The translations under genes and the position numbers were made by a program. A stretch of 64,000 nucleotides of DNA from Bacillus multifaciens. Lineage in GTDB: Bacteria > Bacillota > Bacilli > Bacillales > Bacillaceae_G. The first letter of the stretch is position 1. Every line of letters begins with the position of its first letter. The stretch covers positions 62,001-126,000 of the forward strand of contig NZ_JAVBXD010000004.1 in NCBI RefSeq assembly GCF_030756675.1, given 5' to 3'. This document shows positions 1 to 8,411 of this stretch, one piece after another. The notes beneath the pieces were generated by a model that saw only the letters and a list, made by a program, of their open reading frames with translations, made no database searches and was not told the origin of the DNA.

Positions 1-921
1 TACCCAATTTTCAAATTCTTTTTTTGCCTCTTCCATACTTTCATTTGGCGCTACCCCATATCTTCCTTCTAAAGTAAGAAAATCAGGTACAGAACTTGGC
101 CAGCTGCCACCTTCAATTTTCCCAATATTAATCGGAATTGGAATTGGGATTCCTTTATATAATGGATCTGTGATCCGTTCATTTCGTTTTTCTTCTAACT
201 TCCTTATATGCTCTATAGCAAACATACTTTTTTCAATAGCACTTACGCCTTCATAGCGTGTCCCACCATGCGCAGCTTTCCCTTTTACGAATAAACGAAA
301 CCACATTGAACCTTGTTGTTTCGAGAAAAATTTCATATTCGTCGGCTCTGGGATAATTACACCATCTGCCTCGTAGCCTCGTAAAAGTGTCGCAAGCGTA
401 CCTGCGCCGCCACTCTCTTCTTCTATTACACTTTGAAAATATACATCTCCCTTTAAAGAAATGCCTGTTGCTACAATGGCTTCTATCGCCAACATAAGCG
501 ATACATTACCACCTTTCATATCAGTTGTGCCGCGCCCGTATACACGATTCCCAATTTTTTCTCCTGCATATGGATTATGCTCCCACTGCTTTAAATCTCC
601 TTCAGGCACAACATCAATATGACCATTTAAAATCATCGACTTTCCGCCGCCACTTCCCTTTAATGTTGCTACTATATTAGGACTATCGTTAAAACTTGTA
701 CGTGGTGAGACGAAATACGGATGATCTTTCATTTTCGTAAATGACGGTTCCCAAATATCTAAATCTAAACCAAGCTCACGCAACTTTTCAATTACAACTG
801 CCTGTGCACCGCTTTCATCTCCACTCGTACTTTTTTCTTGAATTAAACGTTTTAATAATTTCACACTCATATTTTCATGACTTTCAATATATTCACATAC
901 ATGTTTTTTATATTGCTCCAA
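1..921 (-). CDS. yodQ: M20 family deacylase YodQ-like (partial, C-terminus beyond window)
   Basis: Reading frame open from a TTG start at 921 to the left edge (307 codons seen). The TTG is preceded by AAAGGAGAGG at good spacing, and the next gene ends 15 bases upstream. The translation carries the M20 (ArgE/DapE) metal-site pattern: NGHIDVVPEGD near residue 99, YGRGTTDMKGG near 128, IEEESGG near 166. The family removes acyl groups from amino acids with two metal ions in the cytoplasm. The order yodT-yodS-yodR-yodQ matches the B. subtilis operon that continues with the beta-lysine acetyltransferase and lysine 2,3-aminomutase genes, so a role with acetylated beta-lysine or a related compound is likely; the substrate is inference. 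Confidence 0.88.
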   Translation of the reverse strand, partial: MEQYKKHVCEYIESHENMSVKLLKRLIQEKSTSGDESGAQAVVIEKLRELGLDLDIWEPSFTKMKDHPYFVSPRTSFNDSPNIVATLKGSGGGKSMILNGHIDVVPEGDLKQWEHNPYAGEKIGNRVYGRGTTDMKGGNVSLMLAIEAIVATGISLKGDVYFQSVIEEESGGAGTLATLLRGYEADGVIIPEPTNMKFFSKQQGSMWFRLFVKGKAAHGGTRYEGVSAIEKSMFAIEHIRKLEEKRNERITDPLYKGIPIPIPINIGKIEGGSWPSSVPDFLTLEGRYGVAPNESMEEAKKEFENWV

Positions 922-936
922 TTGTTACCTCTCCTT

Positions 937-1599
937 TCAGTCAATCACTAATAAAGACGGACTTACATGAAAAGCAGCTTCTGTACATTTTTTTACATCT
1001 TCTACTGTGTATGGACTCATTAATTCTTGCAGCACTAATCCTTCCGACGTTACTTCCATTACTGCCATATCTGTAATAATTACGTCTACACATCGTTTTG
1101 ATGTAAGCGGAAGTGTACATTCTGAAACAATTTTTGATTTCCCGTATTTATCGACATGATTCATGACAACAACAACACGTTTTGCTTTTTGCGCTAAATC
1201 CATTGCGCCACCTATTCCTGGTACACGCTTACCTGGTACAATCCAGTTTGCTAAGTCACCTTTTGCACTTACTTGCAGTGACCCGAGAATAGTAATATCA
1301 AGTAATCCTTTTCGAATCATCCCAAATGCTGTGCTGCTATCAAAATAACTAGCTCCGGCAATAATTGATGTTGGCAGGCCAGCCGCATTACATAAATTTT
1401 CATCCTCTTCCCCTTTTACAGGTGTTGGTCCCATACCAACAATGCCGTTTTCCGCATGAAACATAACATGCATATCATCTGGCAAATGATTCGGAATTAG
1501 AGATGGGATACCGATTCCTAAATTCACAATCATTCCATTTTGAATTTCCTTTGCTGCGCGCTTTGCAATTTTGTTGCGAACATCTACTCCCATGCCCAT
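937..1599 (-). CDS. yodR: CoA-transferase subunit B (YodR-like)
   Basis: 220 residues, the usual length for the beta subunit of family I 3-oxoacid CoA-transferases. It contains AENGIVGMGP near residue 49, where the glutamate (E50) of the ENG motif forms the glutamyl-CoA intermediate in this family. The start ATG overlaps the end of yodS, with GGAAGGAG about 10 bases upstream inside yodS, pointing to coupled translation. It should pair with the alpha subunit encoded just upstream and move CoA between an acid and an acyl-CoA. Its place between an aminotransferase and a deacylase suggests amino-acid breakdown rather than ketone-body use. The natural substrate is not known to me. Confidence 0.9.
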   Translation of the reverse strand: MGMGVDVRNKIAKRAAKEIQNGMIVNLGIGIPSLIPNHLPDDMHVMFHAENGIVGMGPTPVKGEEDENLCNAAGLPTSIIAGASYFDSSTAFGMIRKGLLDITILGSLQVSAKGDLANWIVPGKRVPGIGGAMDLAQKAKRVVVVMNHVDKYGKSKIVSECTLPLTSKRCVDVIITDMAVMEVTSEGLVLQELMSPYTVEDVKKCTEAAFHVSPSLLVID

Positions 1600-2282
1600 T
1601 TCCAGTTCACTCCTTCCGATGGAACGATATAATCAACAAATACACCAGGCGTAATAATTTCTTCTGGATCGAGTTCCCCAAGAGGAACAATTTCTTCAGC
1701 CTCGACAATCGTGATATCACCAGCCATCGCGACATGTGGATTCATATTGCGCGCACTTTTATCAAACACAAGGTTTCCAAACGGGTCTGCTTGTTTCGCA
1801 AACACGATAGACACTTCTGCTGTTAATGCTGTTTCAACCAAATATGTTTTCCCGCTTATTTCAACAGTTCGTTTTCCTTCTTCTATAATCGTATCCATCC
1901 CAACATCAACAAGAACACCACCAAGTCCGACTCCTCCAGCTCGAATTCGTTCTGCTAATGTACCTTGAGGGGAAAATTCAATCTTCAATTTCCCTTCATT
2001 TAATTGCCGTCCTGCATTTGGATTTGAACCAATATGTGATGTAATTAACGACTTTACACGCTCGTTTGTTACAAGGCGACCAATTCCTACATCAGGAAAA
2101 CCTGTATCATTTCCGATTAAATGTAAATCATGAATTCCTTTATCTAAGATCGCTTGAATTAAAGAGGGAGGAGAACCAATTCCTCCAAACCCTCCAAACA
2201 TAAGTGTCATTCCATCATGAAAACATGGCATAACATCTTGTATTGTTTTTAATTTTCCAAATGTATTTGTAATAGTTGTCAT
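1584..2282 (-). CDS. yodS: CoA-transferase subunit A (YodS-like)
   Basis: 232 residues. The N-terminal segment MLMFGGFGGIGSPPSLI fits the glycine-rich signature of CoA-transferase alpha subunits. The ATG overlaps the yodT stop by four bases (ATGA) and the 3' end overlaps yodR by 16, so the three genes are tightly packed and probably translated in a coupled way. Together with YodR it should form the active transferase. In B. subtilis the operon is reported to be under the mother-cell factor SigE; I could not find a convincing SigE promoter upstream of yodT here. Confidence 0.9.
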   Translation of the reverse strand: MTTITNTFGKLKTIQDVMPCFHDGMTLMFGGFGGIGSPPSLIQAILDKGIHDLHLIGNDTGFPDVGIGRLVTNERVKSLITSHIGSNPNAGRQLNEGKLKIEFSPQGTLAERIRAGGVGLGGVLVDVGMDTIIEEGKRTVEISGKTYLVETALTAEVSIVFAKQADPFGNLVFDKSARNMNPHVAMAGDITIVEAEEIVPLGELDPEEIITPGVFVDYIVPSEGVNWKWAWE

Positions 2283-3589
2283 GCGATACTATGCCCTCCT
2301 TTTTGCGTCATTTCCTCTACACTTTTCGCAAAAATATGAAGTAGTTCATCAAGCTCTGCATATGTAGTCGTAAGCGGAGGCGCAACTAACAATGCACTAT
2401 CTTCCTTACCTGCTTGCCCTGATACAGCTTGGTATAAGAGAAGACCATTTTTCGCCGCAACCGAAATAAGTTCAGATGCCTTTGTAAACGGTTGCAATTC
2501 TATCCCAATTAGAAAACCTTTCCCGCGTACATCAGCAATAATTGTCGATTGTTGTTGCACCTTTTGCAAACCTGCAATTAAATATTCCCCTTTTTCAGCA
2601 GTTTCTTCTGGCAAACGGTGCTTCTCTGTATACTCAATTACTGCTAAAGCTGTTGCTGAAGAAAGTGGATTTGCACTCAATGTATGCCCACTCATCACAG
2701 AACGAGACCCTCTTAAAATCGGTTCCATCACACGATCGCTTACCATTGTTGCAGCAATTGGCGCATAACCAGCTGCTAACCCTTTTCCGAGCGTCATAAT
2801 ATCTGGCTGGACCCCCCAATGTTCCATCGCAAACCATGCTCCCGTGCGGCCAAGCCCTGTCATCACTTCATCAGCAATAAATAAAATATCATAATGCTCA
2901 CAAATATCCTTAATCACCTTATAATAATCTTTCGGTGGTACAACTGCTCCCCCAGCTGCACCGATAATCGGCTCCGCAATAAACGCTGCAATATGCTCTG
3001 CTCCAATACGTTCAATGGATCGCTCTAACTCAGTTGCGCACGAAAGTTGACATGTCGGATACACCTTTTGTACTGGACAACGGAAACAATACGGTGCTGG
3101 TAATGTCGGATAATCTTCCAATATAGAAACAAAACGTTGTCTACGTAGCGGATGCCCAGACATGGATAATGCTCCCATTGTAATTCCGTGATAACTCATC
3201 CAACGCGATAAAATTTTATGTTTCCCTTGGATACCACGCTCTTGAAAATGTTGAATTGCTATTTTCATTGCCGTTTCATTTGCCTCTGTACCACTATTCA
3301 CGAAAAAGCTCCAATTTAAATCTCCCATATTTAAATCGCTCAGCTTCTTTGCGAGCTTCTCTGCCGGTTCACTCGTAAACTGCGAACGATATACAAAAGC
3401 AATTTCCTCTGCTTGCTGCTTAATAACTTCTGCAATCTCCATTACGCCATGACCAATACTTGCTGTTATCGCTCCTGACGAACCATCAAAATATTTATTA
3501 CCATTTTGATCATATAAATAAACACCTTTCCCATGTGAAATCATCGGATACGGTTGACCAACAAGTGGCTTAATTAAGTAATCGCGCAT
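2279..3589 (-). CDS. yodT: class III aminotransferase YodT-like
   Basis: 436-residue fold-type I PLP enzyme. FIADEVMTGLGRTG near residue 237 and MTLGKGLAAGYAP near 265 give the PLP-ring aspartate (D240) and Schiff-base lysine (K269) of omega-amino-acid transaminases; NSGTEANETA near 98 binds the cofactor phosphate. ATG start with GGGGGG six bases upstream. First gene of the operon and very likely the enzyme that deaminates the pathway's amino acid. Unusual feature: a cysteine cluster at C168, C171, C180 and C184, outside the catalytic core, possibly a metal or Fe-S site. Distinguishing it from other omega-transaminases rests on operon order. Confidence 0.92.
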   Translation of the reverse strand: MRDYLIKPLVGQPYPMISHGKGVYLYDQNGNKYFDGSSGAITASIGHGVMEIAEVIKQQAEEIAFVYRSQFTSEPAEKLAKKLSDLNMGDLNWSFFVNSGTEANETAMKIAIQHFQERGIQGKHKILSRWMSYHGITMGALSMSGHPLRRQRFVSILEDYPTLPAPYCFRCPVQKVYPTCQLSCATELERSIERIGAEHIAAFIAEPIIGAAGGAVVPPKDYYKVIKDICEHYDILFIADEVMTGLGRTGAWFAMEHWGVQPDIMTLGKGLAAGYAPIAATMVSDRVMEPILRGSRSVMSGHTLSANPLSSATALAVIEYTEKHRLPEETAEKGEYLIAGLQKVQQQSTIIADVRGKGFLIGIELQPFTKASELISVAAKNGLLLYQAVSGQAGKEDSALLVAPPLTTTYAELDELLHIFAKSVEEMTQKGGHSIA

Positions 3590-3862
3590 GACGTTCCCCC
3601 CGTTTCTTCAACTCATATATAAATATGTAGAAAACCAATTCTTCTTTCATAAAAAAAAGAACTCTCCGCCTAAGCAGTGAATCTATTAAAAGCCATTATT
3701 ATAAAATATAAAAATAAGTGCATAAAAATAAAATAGAAAGAAATTTCAGAAATAGCAATTTGCAATTTAACTACTCTCTCTACATCCCTCCCTATCTAAA
3801 CGAAAACAGTAACTAAAAATTTCCTTACTCCTCTCTTCACATATATCATTTGAGGTGAAAAC

Positions 3863-3985
3863 ATGTTGCTAATGTGTAAACTTCGACAACACTCCAGGGA
3901 TATTCCTTCTTGCTTCTTCATTTTATTTCATATACTTTCAAACAAATTTAGACAAATTTTTCACAAAAAGAAACTCGTCCTATGA
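3863..3985 (+). CDS. possible 40-residue peptide
   Basis: ATG preceded by TGAGGTG at five bases, and the stop TGA falls in the loop of a hairpin terminator, which is what a real small gene would look like. The peptide (starting MLLMCKLRQHSRDIP) is basic with a short hydrophobic middle. I do not recognise it. The surrounding DNA is otherwise non-coding, and AT-rich DNA gives such frames by chance, so confidence is low. Confidence 0.25.
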   Translation: MLLMCKLRQHSRDIPSCFFILFHILSNKFRQIFHKKKLVL

Positions 3986-4000
3986 TAAGACGAGTTTCTT
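3968..4000 (-). terminator. rho-independent terminator after FAD dehydrogenase
   Basis: Arms AAGAAACTCGTC and GACGAGTTTCTT form a 12-bp stem around a nine-base loop, followed leftward by T's. It lies just past the stop of the minus-strand gene at 4011 and could also act rightward. Confidence 0.8.
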
Positions 4001-4010
4001 CTATTATATA

Positions 4011-5483
4011 TTATCCCTCTACAACTTCTTCTCTTTTTTCTATTTTCGTTGTTAAGTATTCCACAATATTACGAGCAATATGAACACCGCATGCGCTTGC
4101 TTGTGCGAGACCGCGTGTGACTCCAGCACCGTCTCCTCCTAAGTATAATCCGGAAATTTCAGATTCAAAATGTTCATTTAGCTTTGGTCTTGCGGAATAG
4201 AATTTCGCTTCTACACCGTAAAATAATGTATGTTCAGATGCAATACCTGGTGTGACGTGATTTAATGCTTCTGTCATTTCAATTAAGCTTTTCATTGTAT
4301 TGTATGGCAATACAAGACCTAAGTCTCCTGGTACTGCTTCTTTTAATGTCGGCTCAAGAAACCCTTCTTGAATACGCTTCGGCGTAGAACGGCGGCCTTT
4401 TAAAATGTCTCCATACTTTTGTACCGTAACACCTCCCATTGAAATACGATTTGCTAAGCGTGATACTTCATGTGCGTATTCGTTCGGCTGATCAAACGGT
4501 TCAGAAAATTGGTGTGATACTAAGAGCGCAAAGTTCGTATTATCACTTCCTAGTGCAGGGTCTTTGTATGCATGACCATTCGCTGTCATAATACCAGAAT
4601 GATTTTCAACAACAACATGACCAGACGGGTTACTACAGAATGTGCGTACTCGCGTTCCTACAGATGTATTGAATACAAATTTACCTTCATAGAGATGCTT
4701 ATTTATTTCTTCCATCACGATATTTGAAGTTTCAACGCGAACACCGATGTCTACTTGATTCGTGCTCATTTTCAAACGACGTTTTTTCATAATTTTTGTG
4801 AGCCAAACAGACCCATCACGACCTGGTACAATGACTACTTTTTTCGCAGATAGCATTGTTCCATCTTTTAAAACAATTCCGCGTACAGTATGCTCATTCT
4901 CTGCCTTTTCAGTAACAATGTCCTCTACTTCCACTTTAAATTTCATGTCAATTTTTTCTTTTAAATATTCAAAAATACTTTTTAAAATTTCTAAGTTTTG
5001 TTCTGTTCCTAAGTGACGAACTTGTGCACGCAATAGTTTTAATCCCGCTGCATAAGCACATTTTTCAATATCACGAACTTCATCCGTTAACGGATCTGTA
5101 ATTGATGTAGTTGCGCCATGTGCTAAGTTAATTTCATCTACATATTTGATTAAGTCCATTACTGTCGATGGAGATAGATAATCTGTCATCCAACCACCGA
5201 ATTCACTTGTAATGTTAAATTTACCATCTGAATATGCACCTGCTCCGCCAAAGCCATTTGTGATTGAGCATGCTGGTAAACATCCTGCAAACTCTTTCTT
5301 TCCAGCAGCAGGCGGACATTTCGTTATTTTCTTCTGAAGAATCGGACAATTACGCCGATAAATATCATGTCCTTTATCAATTAAAAGCACTTTTGCATCT
5401 GGCATTTTACCAATTGTTTCATAGCAAGCAAAAATTCCCGCAGGACCCGCACCTACAACAATTACATCATAGTTCGTATTCAT
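4011..5483 (-). CDS. FAD-dependent dehydrogenase (COG2509 type)
   Basis: 490 residues from the ATG at 5483, chosen because GGGGG lies nine bases upstream; an in-frame ATG 21 bases earlier has no usable ribosome site. The N-terminal GAGPAG (residues 11-16) is the dinucleotide-binding loop, and GFGGAGAYSDGKFN near 77 is the signature I associate with uncharacterised FAD dehydrogenases of this group. LYLGGDGAGVTRGLAQA near the C-terminus is the second FAD-contact motif. Cysteines at 46, 56, 68 and 72 precede the signature and may bind a metal. No partner gene lies nearby and the substrate is unknown. Confidence 0.85.
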   Translation of the reverse strand: MNTNYDVIVVGAGPAGIFACYETIGKMPDAKVLLIDKGHDIYRRNCPILQKKITKCPPAAGKKEFAGCLPACSITNGFGGAGAYSDGKFNITSEFGGWMTDYLSPSTVMDLIKYVDEINLAHGATTSITDPLTDEVRDIEKCAYAAGLKLLRAQVRHLGTEQNLEILKSIFEYLKEKIDMKFKVEVEDIVTEKAENEHTVRGIVLKDGTMLSAKKVVIVPGRDGSVWLTKIMKKRRLKMSTNQVDIGVRVETSNIVMEEINKHLYEGKFVFNTSVGTRVRTFCSNPSGHVVVENHSGIMTANGHAYKDPALGSDNTNFALLVSHQFSEPFDQPNEYAHEVSRLANRISMGGVTVQKYGDILKGRRSTPKRIQEGFLEPTLKEAVPGDLGLVLPYNTMKSLIEMTEALNHVTPGIASEHTLFYGVEAKFYSARPKLNEHFESEISGLYLGGDGAGVTRGLAQASACGVHIARNIVEYLTTKIEKREEVVEG

Positions 5484-5651
5484 ATATTCATTCCCCCATT
5501 GCATTCCTTAGAAAATCCTTACTAAAGGTATCATGTTCCATTTGGAATGTCAACAGATTACACGAATTATATAGACCGATAAGCTTATAATGTTCGTGAA
5601 AATCGATATTACTTTATATTTTTTGGTTCAAAAAGGGTTTCTCACAAGAAA

Positions 5652-5680
5652 GAACCGATTAATCTATGATTAACCGGTTC
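5652..5680 (-). terminator. terminator after YjcZ-like gene
   Basis: GAACCGATTAATC pairs with GATTAACCGGTTC (one mismatch) around a three-base loop, followed leftward by TTTCTTG. It lies 24 bases past the stop of the 52-residue gene. Confidence 0.65.
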
Positions 5681-5703
5681 ACCATGACGCTCTTTCTGAA
5701 TAA

Positions 5704-5862
5704 CTAGAAGCGTACGCAAGTAGCTCCAATAATAATTAATAAAATAAATAACACAACGACAATCGCAAAGCCATATCCACAGCCTCCAGCGCCATAACCA
5801 CCGTAGCCATATCCACAGCCTCCAGCGCCATAACCTGGATATCCTCCACCGTAACCCCACAT
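5704..5862 (-). CDS. YjcZ family sporulation protein
   Basis: 52 residues, found by reading a frame too short for usual cut-offs. ATG at 5862 with AAGGAG upstream. The first 31 residues are Gly/Tyr/Cys-rich; the last part ([20 protein letters not shown]) is a single membrane helix of the 'tiny TM' YjcZ/YoyB type, whose members are made late in sporulation. The N-terminal part holds a direct duplication of 12 residues ([12 protein letters not shown] then [10 protein letters not shown]), also visible as a near-perfect DNA repeat of 36 bases. A longer Trp/Arg-rich frame over the same bases is a shadow. Confidence 0.88.
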   Translation of the reverse strand: MWGYGGGYPGYGAGGCGYGYGGYGAGGCGYGFAIVVVLFILLIIIGATCVRF

Positions 5863-5956
5863 AGTTTTTCACTCCTTACATCCATTTAAAATAGTTTACA
5901 TTGACAAAATATGTCGGACAAACATCTTTTTGTATGTGTGTTTGCCTAGAAATAAA

Positions 5957-5986
5957 AAAAATCTCCATTTTATCTAGAGATTCCAT
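5957..5986 (-). terminator. possible leftward terminator or attenuator upstream of YjcZ-like gene
   Basis: AATCTC and GAGATT pair around an 11-base loop with eight T's downstream on the minus strand. No convincing minus-strand gene precedes it, so it may be a leader attenuator or a relic. Confidence 0.35.
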
Positions 5987-6015
5987 CTCCTTAAAAGATC
6001 AGCAAGACTTTTTTT

Positions 6016-6045
6016 GCATATCTTCTCTTTGTACATGCATATAGT
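6016..6045 (+). promoter_or_regulatory. possible SigE-type promoter for the DUF4397 gene
   Basis: GCATATC (6016-6022) and CATATAGT (6038-6045) are separated by 15 bases, close to the mother-cell SigE pattern (about GNATATT / CATACANT). The start codon follows 30 bases later. Inference from pattern only. Confidence 0.35.
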
Positions 6046-6075
6046 TGTAATAATGATAATAGAGGAGGCAAATCA

Positions 6076-6840
6076 ATGAATACATCAGAAGTAGGAAAAT
6101 ATGTGCAGAAAGCTGCAATATATGAGCAACTTGCTTGTTATTACAAATATACAAATCCGCAAAAATATATAGAAGCATACTTAAAACACTATGAGGCGAT
6201 GAAACAATTTGTACAAGCTTATGAGAATAGCCGTGTATCACCACCACATTCAAGTGAGCAATCCTTACCTTCTTACGTTCGAATCTTACACGGTTCTCCT
6301 GATTCATCTGCTGTAGATATCGTTATAAATGGTCAAAAAGTAGTAAAGAACATTTCATTTAAGCAATATAGTCCATATCTTTCACTTACACAAGGGCAAT
6401 ACCGCGTTGATATCGTACCTGCTGGCGGAGAAACTCCTATCTTTTCAACTCTCGTTCCTATAATGGGAAATCATGCATATACTCTTGCTGCAATTGGTAA
6501 TGCTGATAAACTGCAACTGTTAACTTTAACTGATAATACACCGCTTCCATTTGGACAAGCAAAAATACGATTCGTTCAATTATCACCTGATGCACCTCAA
6601 GTAGATGTATCTTTAAAGGATGGGGAAAAACTGTTTGAAAAGGTTTCATTCAAACAAGCAACAGATTATTTACAAGTGAGTTCTGGCGTAGCAGATATTG
6701 AAATAACTGCTACTGGAACAAAAAACGTTATATTAACAATACCTGAAGTAAAAATTGAAGCAAATAAAATTTATACGATTGTTGCACTTGGTTATGTAAA
6801 TAAATCTCCAAAACTGGAGAGTTTATTTGTGACAAATTAA
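6076..6840 (+). CDS. DUF4397 domain protein with two repeats
   Basis: 254 residues with a strong AGAGGAGG site seven bases before the ATG. Residues 1-60 are helical and Tyr-rich (EQLACYYKYTNPQKY). Then follow two DUF4397 modules: YVRILHGSPDSSAVDIVING from about 67 and KIRFVQLSPDAPQVDV from about 163, each a predicted beta-sandwich of about 85 residues. No signal peptide, unlike many secreted DUF4397 proteins. Next to a spore-type peptide gene and behind a SigE-like promoter, it may be a spore-layer protein; that role is a guess. Confidence 0.85.
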   Translation: MNTSEVGKYVQKAAIYEQLACYYKYTNPQKYIEAYLKHYEAMKQFVQAYENSRVSPPHSSEQSLPSYVRILHGSPDSSAVDIVINGQKVVKNISFKQYSPYLSLTQGQYRVDIVPAGGETPIFSTLVPIMGNHAYTLAAIGNADKLQLLTLTDNTPLPFGQAKIRFVQLSPDAPQVDVSLKDGEKLFEKVSFKQATDYLQVSSGVADIEITATGTKNVILTIPEVKIEANKIYTIVALGYVNKSPKLESLFVTN

Positions 6841-6928
6841 ATTTTTCTCAAACAAAAAACAGAATAGAAAAAATATTTAGTTTTGTTTATAATTATAGAT
6901 GAATCTATATTTTCCCAGGAGGTTACAC

Positions 6929-8161
6929 ATGACTCAATTCGAAGAAAACTTAAAAAAATACGCGCAATTAGCTATACAAGTTGGGATTAATATTCAAGAA
7001 GGACAAACTCTCGTTATCTTTGCACCTATTACATCTTCTCGCCTAGTTCGTGAATTATCAAAGCAGGCCTATCAATCTGGAGCAAAAAATGTCCATGTTG
7101 AATACTCAGATGAGGAATTAACGCTAATTAAATACTTACATTCACCATTAGAAGGGTTGAAGGAATTCCCTCATTGGAAAGCAAAAGGACTTGTTGAATT
7201 AGCAAAAAACAATGCTGCTTTTTTATATATTGATGCGTCTAACCCTACACTTCTTCAAGATATTGATGCCGAAAGACTTGCAATTGCGATGAAAACAAAT
7301 GTCTCGGGTATGAAGGAACTTACCGAATACCGAGTTAATAGTCAATGTAGCTGGTCAATTATCTCTGTCCCAACCATTGAATGGGCCTCACAAATCTTTC
7401 CTGAACTGGATGCTATAGAATGTGTCAATAAGCTATGGGAACTTATCTTTAAAATGACAAGAATAACTGATGATAACCCAATAGAGGCATGGAAAAATCA
7501 TATTCAATTATTAAATAGTAAAGCACATCATTTAAATGAGAGAAATTATAAAAAGCTATATTATAAATCTGACAAAACAGATTTAACGATTGAACTTCCA
7601 GATAACCACAAATGGTTAAGTGCACAATTTCAAAATAAATTACATACACCGTTTATACCGAACATGCCTACAGAAGAAGTATTTACTGTCCCATTAAAAA
7701 CAGGGGTAAACGGTGTTGTAGGAAGTACAAAACCCTTAAATTATGGCGGTACATTAATCAATAATTTCTCTCTGACTTTCCGTGAAGGAAAAATTGTTAA
7801 TTATTCAGCTGAAACTGGCTATGAAAATTTGAAAAAATTGTTAGAAACAGATGAAGGAGCACTTCATTTAGGTGAAGTTGCTCTTGTTCCGCACAATTCC
7901 CCTATTTCTAATACTAACGTTGTCTTTTTCAACACATTATTTGATGAAAATGCATCCTGTCATCTTGCATTAGGCAGCGCACTCCCAATGTGTATTCAAG
8001 ATGGTATTCATATGAGTAAAGAAGATCTTCAAAAAAGTGGATTAAATGATAGTATTACACATGTTGACTTTATGATTGGATCTGCCAACCTTGATATTGA
8101 TGGTGAAACATCGGATGGAAAACTTGAGCCTATTTTTAGAAAAGGGAACTGGGCATTTTAA
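6929..8161 (+). CDS. M29 family aminopeptidase (AmpS/PepS type)
   Basis: 410 residues from the ATG at 6929, which has CCAGGAGG seven bases upstream; an in-frame ATG ten codons earlier has none. The length equals AmpS of B. subtilis. GEVALVPHNSPISN near residue 314 and the following FNTLFDENASCHLALGSA carry the conserved Glu, His and Asp that bind the two catalytic metals of M29 enzymes. The family removes N-terminal residues from peptides in the cytoplasm. It is a single-gene unit closed by a strong terminator. Confidence 0.92.
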   Translation: MTQFEENLKKYAQLAIQVGINIQEGQTLVIFAPITSSRLVRELSKQAYQSGAKNVHVEYSDEELTLIKYLHSPLEGLKEFPHWKAKGLVELAKNNAAFLYIDASNPTLLQDIDAERLAIAMKTNVSGMKELTEYRVNSQCSWSIISVPTIEWASQIFPELDAIECVNKLWELIFKMTRITDDNPIEAWKNHIQLLNSKAHHLNERNYKKLYYKSDKTDLTIELPDNHKWLSAQFQNKLHTPFIPNMPTEEVFTVPLKTGVNGVVGSTKPLNYGGTLINNFSLTFREGKIVNYSAETGYENLKKLLETDEGALHLGEVALVPHNSPISNTNVVFFNTLFDENASCHLALGSALPMCIQDGIHMSKEDLQKSGLNDSITHVDFMIGSANLDIDGETSDGKLEPIFRKGNWAF

Positions 8162-8193
8162 TTTTTGTTTCAAAACATGAATTCTTTCATAAA

Positions 8194-8226
8194 AAACACA
8201 CCGTTCAAAATGAGAACGGTGTGTTT
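8194..8226 (+). terminator. terminator after M29 aminopeptidase
   Basis: AAACACACCGTTC and GAACGGTGTGTTT form a perfect 13-bp stem with a seven-base loop, ending in T's. Confidence 0.9.
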
Positions 8227-8268
8227 TAAAATTTAACAGACGATCACACTCTGCTACTTCATAAAAAA

Positions 8269-8353
8269 ATATATGAATTCATTTTAATTTTCCGACATAC
8301 AAATCACTGCTACGCATGGCCAAATACTCTCGCCCTCTTAAATGAAAGACGTT
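8269..8353. repeat. worn copy of the CCGACATA element
   Basis: Reads like the copy at 62797-62995 (ATATGAATTCATTTT, TTTTCCGACATA, ACTGCTA-GCA, then ATACTCTCGCCC) but lacks about 100 bases of the middle. It follows the M29 gene terminator. Confidence 0.65.
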
Positions 8354-8411
8354 TTACTTTTTATTATCATCGATACAATTATCCACAACTCTACTATTAT
8401 TTCATTGTATT

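Larger units (their letters stand above)
3590..4010. other. intergenic stretch of 421 bases
   Basis: AT-rich. It should contain the yodT promoter (leftward), which I cannot pin down, a possible 40-codon rightward reading frame and a terminator at 3968-4000. I see no conserved RNA or repeat in it. Confidence 0.5.

Noticed and set aside
741-1076. 111-codon plus-strand frame rich in His and Leu
   Set aside because: Antisense shadow of yodQ and yodR.
3590-3660. SigE promoter for yodT
   Set aside because: CATATTTA is present but no good -35 at the right spacing.
5642-5872. 76-codon Trp/Arg-rich minus-strand frame
   Set aside because: Shadow frame over the YjcZ-like gene; the W/R/L repeats are the 36-base repeat read in the wrong frame, and the real frame has the ribosome site.
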